Origin: Hathewaya limosa
Lineage (GTDB): Bacteria; Bacillota; Clostridia; Clostridiales; Clostridiaceae
Assembly: GCF_030815255.1 (NCBI RefSeq)
Contig: NZ_JAUSWN010000044.1
Coordinates: 1 to 6,504, forward strand
DNA length: 6,504 nucleotides
Direction: 5' to 3'
In this document: one piece after another, positions 1-4,128 of the stretch
Position numbering within the stretch: the first letter of the stretch is position 1
How the letters are laid out: every line of letters starts with the position of its first letter
The notes under the pieces: model-generated
Told to the model about the DNA's origin: nothing
Seen by the model: the letters and a program-made list of their open reading frames with translations, nothing else
Database searches by the model: none
Program-made: the position numbers and the translations under genes

Positions 1-15
1 AAAATTCTACAAGTC

Positions 16-40
16 AAAAAAGCCTTAATACCAAAGGCTT
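16..40 (-). terminator. Rho-independent terminator-like hairpin, no assigned gene
   Basis: A perfect 7-bp stem (20-26 with 34-40, AAGCCTT/AAGGCTT) has a 7-base loop and, on the minus strand, is followed by a run of six T. The orientation suits a minus-strand transcript entering from the right. No gene lies between it and the hairpin at 112-159, so what it terminates is unknown. Confidence 0.5.
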
Positions 41-111
41 ATTAAAGTGCGACATTTTTAAATTATTAAGCTTATAGGCGGTGAACTATCATTAATTTTT
101 CTATAAAACAC

Positions 112-159
112 AAAAAAACGCTGCCGCGTTAGTATAAATTTTTATGCTAATGCGACAGC
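112..159 (-). terminator. Long imperfect hairpin with U-tract, terminator-like
   Basis: Positions 120-132 pair with 147-159 over 13 positions with one wobble and one mismatch, and the pairing can extend into the AT-rich centre. On the minus strand the stem is followed by G and seven T (118-112), the layout of an intrinsic terminator. The stem is much richer in GC than its surroundings. The flank reads TGCGACAGCCCC on the plus strand at 151-162, and a related TGCGACA occurs at 48-54. This sequence may derive from an insertion-sequence end, which I cannot confirm. Confidence 0.55.
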
Positions 160-355
160 CCCTTTACTTAATGCCTAAATTTTTTAAGTTCATTATGCAT
201 ATTTTTGCATATTTGCAACCATAATATCTCATACTTATCTTAGGCTATTATTTTATTTTTTAATCATTAATAGTTTTTATTGCATATAAATTAAACCAAT
301 CTATACAAATTTGATATGTGTTACAATCTAGATTTGGTTTTCTTCTTAAAATATA

Positions 356-395
356 AAAAAAGCCTTATAAACAATATTGTTTATAGGGCTTTTTT
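356..395 (-). terminator. Terminator of tRNA-Arg
   Basis: Two 20-base arms (356-375 and 376-395) form a nearly perfect palindrome centred on ACAATATTGT. The outer stem is A6GCC against GGCT6. It begins two bases beyond the CCA end of tRNA-Arg and gives a U-tract on the minus strand. By symmetry it could also work in the other direction, but no plus-strand gene is seen to its left. Confidence 0.8.
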
Positions 396-396
396 A

Positions 397-473
397 TGGT
401 GCGTCGGAGAAGATTCGAACTCCCGACCAACTGGTTCGTAGCCAGCTACTCTATCCAACTGAGCTACCGACGC
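397..473 (-). tRNA. tRNA-Arg (anticodon ACG)
   Basis: A full cloverleaf is present. The acceptor GCGTCGG pairs with CCGACGC, the discriminator is A, and the CCA is encoded (399-397). The T arm carries GTTCGAATC. The anticodon loop is CTACGAA (435-441), with anticodon ACG at 437-439. A34 is normally deaminated to inosine by TadA, allowing the tRNA to read CGU, CGC and CGA. The length including CCA is 77. It has a putative promoter at 490-518 and a terminator at 356-395, so it appears to be a single-gene unit, though read-through from the acetyltransferase gene upstream is possible. Confidence 0.96.
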
Positions 474-489
474 GTAAAATCTATATATA

Positions 490-518
490 ATAGTATCACA
501 TTTTTAATAAAAATGCAA
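490..518 (-). promoter_or_regulatory. Candidate promoter of tRNA-Arg
   Basis: On the minus strand TTGCAT (513-518) lies 17 bases from TACTAT (490-495), placing transcription start near 483, ten bases before the tRNA. The hexamers match consensus at only 3 and 4 of 6 positions, so this is weaker than the tRNA-Ser promoters nearby. An AT-only inverted repeat (499-515) overlaps the spacer. Confidence 0.4.
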
Positions 519-531
519 TATACTAAGTTAT

Positions 532-1068
532 TTATACATCATAAAACTTATGAAATTTATCCTTTAATATAGACATCATTAAAACATCTTTATACTTACC
601 TTCTGAAAAGAATCTATTTTTATTTATTCCTTCTTCTTCAAATCCACATTTTTTATAACATCCTATAGCCCTTATATTATCAATGCATACCCTTAATTCC
701 ACTCTTTCCGCAGCAGTTTCCAAGAATAAAAATTTCAATATGGTTCTTATTGAATCTTTACCATATCCTCTACTCCAAAAGTTCTTATTTATTGTAATAC
801 CTATTTCAAATACATTTTTGCAATCCTTTATAGGCTCGTATGTTAAGTATCCTATTATACTTCCCTTTTCATTTATTATAGTTAAATGCTTCTTATAAGA
901 ATTCATTATTACCTGAAAGTTTTCCATGATATATTCTTTACTAGGAACTATTTGCCCAGCCCCATCAAATTTTCTAATATCATCATCGCTCCACATATCA
1001 TAAAAAAGAGCAACATCACGTTTTTCTACTGCCCTTAATATAACTCTGTTTCCCTTTAACATACCCAT
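532..1068 (-). CDS. GNAT family N-acetyltransferase (RimJ/RimL type)
   Basis: The 178-residue product is a typical single-domain acetyltransferase of the Acetyltransf_3 (RimJ/RimL-like) branch, which moves an acetyl group from acetyl-CoA to an amine; the substrate cannot be told from the sequence. The opening LKGNRVILRAVEKRD is the usual first strand. The acetyl-CoA pyrophosphate-binding loop is SRGYGKDSI (99-107), preceded by the INKNFW segment, and the C-terminal NIRAIGCYKKCGFEEEG (131-147) is the conserved motif of this branch. There is no signal peptide or membrane segment, so it should be cytoplasmic. Met1 and Met3 are both possible starts: the upstream AGAAAAGAAGTG is a poor ribosome binding site that fits either. 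A TATAAT hexamer lies at 1124-1129 without a convincing -35 element. The gene stands alone between tRNA-Ser and tRNA-Arg, with no strong terminator before the latter. Family assignment is firm, substrate unknown. Confidence 0.92.
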   Translation of the reverse strand: MGMLKGNRVILRAVEKRDVALFYDMWSDDDIRKFDGAGQIVPSKEYIMENFQVIMNSYKKHLTIINEKGSIIGYLTYEPIKDCKNVFEIGITINKNFWSRGYGKDSIRTILKFLFLETAAERVELRVCIDNIRAIGCYKKCGFEEEGINKNRFFSEGKYKDVLMMSILKDKFHKFYDV

Positions 1069-1258
1069 ACACTTCTTTTCTTTGTAAGTTTTTGAACTAT
1101 ACCCTAATACTCTTTATATTATCATTATATTTTAATTCCCCTATATTTATACTATCCTTTTTTTTCAATTATTTCAATATGGTTGTTAAAATTTTTCGAA
1201 ACTTTACAATGTTTTTTGTAAGAACCTTAAATTAGTAATTATTTTTAAATTTGAACGT

Positions 1259-1292
1259 AAAAAAACCCATAAATCTATTTAGATTTATGAGC
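1259..1292 (-). terminator. Terminator of the first tRNA-Ser(UGA)
   Basis: A 12-bp stem with wobble pairs (1265-1276 with 1281-1292) and a 4-base loop is followed on the minus strand by a run of T (1264-1259). It starts four bases beyond the tRNA CCA end, so it ends a single-gene tRNA unit. Confidence 0.85.
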
Positions 1293-1295
1293 TTT

Positions 1296-1386
1296 TGGCG
1301 GAGAGATAGGGATTCGAACCCTAGGTACGCTTCCACGCACGCCGGTTTTCAAGACCGGTGCCTTAAACCAACTCGACCATCTCTCC
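1296..1386 (-). tRNA. tRNA-Ser (anticodon UGA), distal copy
   Basis: This is a class II tRNA of 91 bases including the encoded CCA. The acceptor GGAGAGA pairs with TCTCTCC, the discriminator is G (1299) as expected for serine, and there is a long variable arm. The anticodon loop is CTTGAAA with anticodon TGA at 1349-1351, reading UCA and probably other UCN codons. It is identical over its whole length to the copy at 1869-1959. It has its own perfect promoter (1415-1443) and terminator (1259-1292). Confidence 0.97.
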
Positions 1387-1394
1387 ATATTTAT
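1296..1394 (-). repeat. 99-bp direct repeat, copy A (tRNA-Ser(UGA) plus leader)
   Basis: The 91-base tRNA gene and the 8 bases before its 5' end (1387-1394) are identical to 1869-1967. Both copies are in the same orientation, 573 bases apart, and enclose tRNA-Ser(GCU). Beyond the exact repeat the -10 regions still share an 11-base stretch (1415-1425 with 1992-2002), which suggests a tandem duplication including the promoter. Confidence 0.9.
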
Positions 1395-1414
1395 TTTTCC
1401 TGAACACAGGTAAA

Positions 1415-1443
1415 ATTATATCAATATATTCGTTTTATGTCAA
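1415..1443 (-). promoter_or_regulatory. Consensus sigma-A promoter of distal tRNA-Ser(UGA)
   Basis: On the minus strand a perfect TTGACA (1438-1443) and a perfect TATAAT (1415-1420) are separated by exactly 17 bases. Predicted start is near 1408, about 22 bases ahead of the mature tRNA. Full consensus on both elements fits a stable-RNA gene. Confidence 0.9.
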
Positions 1444-1727
1444 TATATTTTTTTAAAAAAATCGAAATTTATATAAATAATGATAAAAAACTCCTTTTAT
1501 AAATAATATACTAAAAATTGTAGAAAAATAATTACATAAAACTTTCACCTAAATAGGTTTTATTCATGAAAACTATTAAATATATTATAGATATTATAGA
1601 TATTAAAAAGATAAATTAGTATGCTTATAAAAATATAAAAAGTACAAAAATATCTCATCTTTGTACTTTCTATATATTAAGTATTTTTTATTTTATGAGG
1701 TTTAAATTTATTACTAATTCAAAATAA
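1444..1727. other. Gene-free AT-rich spacer between tRNA-Ser units
   Basis: Apart from a hairpin at 1639-1669 this spacer holds nothing I can support. The only short frame beginning with ATG (1567-1620, plus strand, 17 codons) has no proper ribosome binding site and a low-complexity Ile/Lys product. A 9-base unit ATTATAGAT is repeated twice in tandem at 1584-1601. Confidence 0.5.
1639..1669. terminator. Hairpin, possible terminator of unknown transcript
   Basis: A perfect 10-bp stem AAAGTACAAA (1639-1648) pairs with TTTGTACTTT (1660-1669) around an 11-base loop. On the minus strand it runs into TTTTTATATTTT, which would suit a terminator, but the tRNA-Ser(GCU) terminator lies only 60 bases upstream, so it may be a back-up. 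A plus-strand transcript is the alternative. Confidence 0.35.
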
Positions 1728-1753
1728 AAGACATCTAGTAAACTAGATGTCTT
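1721..1753 (-). terminator. Terminator of the two-gene tRNA-Ser unit
   Basis: An 11-bp perfect stem (1728-1738 with 1743-1753) with a 4-base loop is followed on the minus strand by TTATTTTG. It lies immediately after the CCA end of tRNA-Ser(GCU) and closes the transcript that begins at the promoter at 1992-2020. Confidence 0.85.
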
Positions 1754-1754
1754 A

Positions 1755-1845
1755 TGGCGGAGAAACCGGGATTTGAACCCGGGCGCCAGTTACCCGACCT
1801 ACGCCCTTAGCAGGGGCGCCTCTTCAGCCACTTGAGTATTTCTCC
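1755..1845 (-). tRNA. tRNA-Ser (anticodon GCU)
   Basis: This is a class II tRNA of 91 bases with the acceptor GGAGAAA/TTTCTCC, G as discriminator and an encoded CCA. The anticodon stem CGCCC/GGGCG encloses the loop CTGCTAA, with anticodon GCT at 1809-1811, reading AGU and AGC. It has a long variable arm. It follows tRNA-Ser(UGA) by 23 bases with no terminator between them, so the two are probably one transcript. It is the only AGY-reading serine tRNA in the window. Confidence 0.97.
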
Positions 1846-1868
1846 AAACTGAAGTTAATTATAACTTA

Positions 1869-1959
1869 TGGCGGAGAGATAGGGATTCGAACCCTAGGTA
1901 CGCTTCCACGCACGCCGGTTTTCAAGACCGGTGCCTTAAACCAACTCGACCATCTCTCC
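1869..1959 (-). tRNA. tRNA-Ser (anticodon UGA), serS-proximal copy
   Basis: It is identical base for base to the tRNA at 1296-1386: class II, long variable arm, discriminator G, encoded CCA, anticodon TGA at 1922-1924. It is first in a two-gene transcript with tRNA-Ser(GCU), driven by the promoter at 1992-2020. It lies about 160 bases downstream of serS, so the synthetase and its substrates are neighbours. Confidence 0.97.
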
Positions 1960-1967
1960 ATATTTAT
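1869..1967 (-). repeat. 99-bp direct repeat, copy B (tRNA-Ser(UGA) plus leader)
   Basis: This is the second, identical copy of the repeat at 1296-1394, in the same orientation. The spacer between the copies carries tRNA-Ser(GCU) and gene-free AT-rich DNA. Confidence 0.9.
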
Positions 1968-1991
1968 ATTAAGTGTCTCACGACAAGATTT

Positions 1992-2020
1992 ATTATATCA
2001 ATCACAGTTAAATATGTCAA
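1992..2020 (-). promoter_or_regulatory. Consensus sigma-A promoter of tRNA-Ser(UGA)-tRNA-Ser(GCU)
   Basis: On the minus strand a perfect TTGACA (2015-2020) and a perfect TATAAT (1992-1997) are separated by 17 bases. Predicted start is near 1985, about 25 bases before the mature tRNA. The layout matches the promoter at 1415-1443. Confidence 0.9.
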
Positions 2021-2061
2021 CACTTTTATAAAAAATTTTGCAAAATAATACTCGCTTATTA

Positions 2062-2103
2062 AGTAAAAATGAACATTGTTTATATACAACATTCATTTTT
2101 ACT
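2062..2103 (-). terminator. Probable terminator of serS
   Basis: An AT-rich inverted repeat has a 12-bp stem (AGTAAAAATGAA at 2062-2073 with its complement at 2092-2103), two mismatches and four further pairs around a 6-base loop. It starts 13 bases after the serS stop codon. The U-rich part is within the descending arm (TTCATTTTTACTTAAT), so it is less typical than the tRNA terminators. Confidence 0.6.
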
Positions 2104-2116
2104 ATCTTATATATAT

Positions 2117-3394
2117 TTATTTCAATACTTCTCTACCCATATAACCTCTTAAAGCTTCTGGAATTTCAACAGTTCCATCTTCATTTTGATAGTTTTCTAA
2201 TATGGCTGCTACAGTTCTGCCTACAGCTAATCCTGAACCATTTAATGTATGAACATATTGAGGTTTTGATTTTGCATCTTCTTTATATCTGATATTAGCA
2301 CGTCTTGCTTGATAATCTTCAAAATTACTACAGCTTGAAATCTCAACATATCTATTATAACTTGGCATCCAAACTTCTATGTCATATTTATAAGCAGCAG
2401 TAAATCCTAAATCGCCTTTACATATTCTAACTACCCTATAAGGTATTCCTAAACCTTGTAAAATTGATTCTGCATCAGCTGTTAATTTCTCTAACTCTTC
2501 ATATGAATCTTCCGGTTTAACAAACTTAACAAGCTCAACTTTATTAAATTGATGTTGTCTTATTAGACCTCTAGTATCTCTTCCTGCTGATCCAGCTTCA
2601 GATCTAAAACAAGCACTATATGCCGCATATTTTACAGGTAACTGACTTCCTAATAAAACTTCATCTCTATGAAGATTTGTAATTGGAACTTCAGCTGTTG
2701 GAATTAAGAAATAATCATCCTCTGCAATTTTAAAAGCATCTTCCTCAAATTTAGGTAGTTGTCCTGTACCTGTCATACTTGTTCTATTTACCATATATGG
2801 AGGTAAAGCTTCTGTATATCCATTTTTCTCAGTATGCGTATCTAAGAAATAATTTATTAAAGATCTTTCTAATCTAGCCCCTAATCCTTTATATACTGTA
2901 AATCTTGAACCTGTAATTTTACCAGCTCTTTCAAAGTCTAAAATATCAAGACCTGTTCCTATATCCCAATGAGCTTTAAGTTCGAAATCAAATTTTCTTG
3001 GCTCTCCCCATTTTCTGATTTCTACATTATCTTCATCACTCTTACCTTCTGGTACTTGTGGATTTGGTACATTTGGTATTCTTAATAATAAATACTCTAT
3101 CTTAGAATCTATATCATTAAGCTCTACATCAAATTGCTTAATTTTATCAGCAAGTTCTTTCATCTCATTTAAAAGCTCTGTAGCATCTTCTCCTGCTTTT
3201 TTTAATTTAGGAACCTCTGCTGACTTCTTATTTCTTTCATTTTTCATTTCTTCAACCTTGACTAAAATATCTCTTCTTTTTTTATCAAGGTCTAACACTT
3301 CATCTATTTGAGAAACATCAAAAGATTCTCCTCTATTTTGCATAAGCTTTTTAATTTCTTCAGTGTTAGTTCTAAGTCTTTTAATATCTAACAT
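2117..3394 (-). CDS. serS: Seryl-tRNA synthetase
   Basis: SerS charges tRNA-Ser with serine (serine + ATP + tRNA-Ser to Ser-tRNA + AMP + PPi) in the cytoplasm, and also supplies Ser-tRNA(Sec) where selenocysteine is used. The 425-residue product has the normal bacterial length. Residues 1 to about 105 form the two-helix coiled-coil arm that grips the long variable arm of tRNA-Ser, rich in Lys/Glu heptads. The class II catalytic core follows: motif 1 around 163-185, the serine-binding TAE loop (233-235), motif 2 FRSEAGSAGRDTRG (263-276) and motif 3 NGSGLAVGR (385-393). The start is fixed by GGAGG seven bases before ATG and by the usual MLDIKRLR opening. It is transcribed alone from the promoter at 3702-3730 through a serine T-box leader. 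Three tRNA-Ser genes follow downstream. Nothing is missing or odd in the protein. Confidence 0.99.
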   Translation of the reverse strand: MLDIKRLRTNTEEIKKLMQNRGESFDVSQIDEVLDLDKKRRDILVKVEEMKNERNKKSAEVPKLKKAGEDATELLNEMKELADKIKQFDVELNDIDSKIEYLLLRIPNVPNPQVPEGKSDEDNVEIRKWGEPRKFDFELKAHWDIGTGLDILDFERAGKITGSRFTVYKGLGARLERSLINYFLDTHTEKNGYTEALPPYMVNRTSMTGTGQLPKFEEDAFKIAEDDYFLIPTAEVPITNLHRDEVLLGSQLPVKYAAYSACFRSEAGSAGRDTRGLIRQHQFNKVELVKFVKPEDSYEELEKLTADAESILQGLGIPYRVVRICKGDLGFTAAYKYDIEVWMPSYNRYVEISSCSNFEDYQARRANIRYKEDAKSKPQYVHTLNGSGLAVGRTVAAILENYQNEDGTVEIPEALRGYMGREVLK

Positions 3395-3446
3395 TTTTAT
3401 TCCTCCTATAGTTTATATATCTATAAAATTTATATTAATCTTAAAT

Positions 3447-3489
3447 AAAAAAGGAGCCTTATTTCCCTATAAAAGGGACGAAAGACTCC
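3447..3489 (-). terminator. T-box attenuator hairpin of serS
   Basis: On the minus strand GGAGTCTT (3489-3482) pairs with AAGGCTCC (3460-3453), with an inner TCCCT/AGGGA stem, followed by six T (3452-3447). The 5' arm overlaps the end of the T-box sequence, so this hairpin excludes the antiterminator. It forms when tRNA-Ser is charged and stops transcription about 50 bases before the serS start. Confidence 0.93.
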
Positions 3490-3695
3490 GCGTTGCCACC
3501 CTAATTGATCAAAACTCAAATATTAAAATTTTAATCCTCTTAATTAATAACGGTTATTTCCGTACTGTTCATCACAGTCCCTCAGAGGTGGATTCACTAA
3601 ATCTTAGGCATCAGTTTGCACCAACCACCGACTCTCTTTAACCTTTAAAATAGCTACTATTCTCTTCAACGGTTTACATGTACTTTATTTCGTTA
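3447..3695 (-). promoter_or_regulatory. T-box riboswitch leader of serS (serine-specific)
   Basis: This leader RNA senses uncharged tRNA-Ser and lets transcription continue into serS. The Stem I apical part (minus strand, 3643-3609) has the AGAGAGTCGGTGG and GGTGCAAACTGATG elements of T-box leaders. The specifier codon is UCC (serine) at 3592-3590, in the usual context before ACCTCTGAG. The T-box sequence AGGGTGGCAACGCGG occupies 3502-3488. Its bulge reads UGGC, and the variable base C can pair with G, the discriminator of the tRNA-Ser genes in this window, which independently supports a serine leader. The attenuator is at 3447-3489. The 5' end near 3695 is predicted from the promoter; the 3' end is the U-tract. 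Confidence 0.95.
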
Positions 3696-3701
3696 TGAAT
3701 A

Positions 3702-3730
3702 ATTTTACAACTTTAATTGTCTAAAGTCAA
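3702..3730 (-). promoter_or_regulatory. Promoter of the serS T-box leader
   Basis: On the minus strand TTGACT (3725-3730) and TAAAAT (3702-3707) are separated by 17 bases, each one base from consensus. Start is expected near 3695, just ahead of Stem I. It sits in the 15 or so bases after the stop of the DUF1667 gene, so serS has its own promoter despite the close upstream gene. No terminator is visible between the two, so read-through into the leader is possible. Confidence 0.85.
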
Positions 3731-3744
3731 TATACTGTATTATA

Positions 3745-4116
3745 TTAACCTCTATTTACATTCCTTGTACATATAATATCTACACCTGTATTAAGTATAT
3801 TCTTACATATAACATCTCCAATTTTAAGAGGTGGTCCAACTCTTAATCTACTTAATGCTTTAGAAATTTCTATCCATATATCCTTATGAACAGCTTTATT
3901 GGTCTTTATTGATACAACATTAGATTCCTTGGATCCTTTAACTCGAACTACTGTAGTAAAAATGCCTTTATTATATTCATTAATATTATCATCTTCCTCT
4001 ACAGCAACTTCATCATTATATATATTTTTGGTATCAATAGTATTATTTATAGTTATTCCCTCATTATATTTTAAATATTCCTTAGGAATAACATCTATTA
4101 GATCTATCTCCATCAC
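3745..4116 (-). CDS. DUF1667 family protein lacking the N-terminal cysteines
   Basis: The 123-residue product matches the DUF1667 family in its C-terminal 70 residues: TTVVRVKG (54-61), the VSIKTNKAVHK segment (67-77), then PPLKIGDVICKNILNTGVDIICTRN (95-119). From memory, family members begin with a cysteine cluster (CxxCPxGC) and a later GNxCxRG motif, probably binding metal or a cofactor. Here the equivalent stretches read VIPKEYLK and NNTIDTKNIY: the frame of the motif remains but every cysteine is replaced. The two cysteines present lie in the C-terminal half. The protein is therefore full length, not truncated. The start is GTG (4116-4114), chosen for its spacing to AGGGGTGA; an ATG follows directly. 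It begins 12 bases after the GlpA-like gene, and its ribosome binding site overlaps that gene's stop codon, so translation is probably coupled. Family members are usually encoded beside GlpA-like oxidoreductases; exact role unknown. Confidence 0.85.
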   Translation of the reverse strand: MMEIDLIDVIPKEYLKYNEGITINNTIDTKNIYNDEVAVEEDDNINEYNKGIFTTVVRVKGSKESNVVSIKTNKAVHKDIWIEISKALSRLRVGPPLKIGDVICKNILNTGVDIICTRNVNRG

Positions 4117-4128
4117 AACTACTCACCC

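Larger units (their letters stand above)
1..355. other. Gene-free AT-rich left edge with two terminator-like hairpins
   Basis: I see no supportable coding region on either strand. Open frames here are under about 30 codons, lack ribosome binding sites and are interrupted by stops. The stretch holds two minus-strand terminator-like hairpins (16-40 and 112-159) that no gene in the window explains, because tRNA-Arg already has its own terminator at 356-395. Either an unrecognised short transcript ends here, or the hairpins are remnants of a lost gene or insertion element. Confidence 0.5.

Noticed and set aside
499..515. AT-only inverted repeat CATTTTT/AAAAATG as terminator of the acetyltransferase gene
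   Set aside because: It has almost no GC pairs and no distinct U-tract beyond the stem, so it is too weak to call.
683..898. Open frame of 71 codons on the plus strand
   Set aside because: It lies antisense inside the acetyltransferase gene, has no ribosome binding site and gives a product without recognisable features.
1584..1601. Two tandem copies of ATTATAGAT
   Set aside because: Only two short AT-only units with no further copies nearby; not a CRISPR array or a convincing regulatory repeat.
1567..1620. 17-codon frame on the plus strand
   Set aside because: It has no adequate ribosome binding site and a low-complexity Ile/Lys/Asp product in very AT-rich DNA.
2038..2292. Open frame of 84 codons on the plus strand
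   Set aside because: It overlaps the 3' end of serS in antisense, covers the serS terminator, and its Leu/Ile/Phe-rich product is typical of an AT-rich shadow frame.
3363..3641. Open frame of 92 codons on the plus strand
   Set aside because: It is antisense to the serS start and the T-box leader, whose structured RNA fully explains this sequence.
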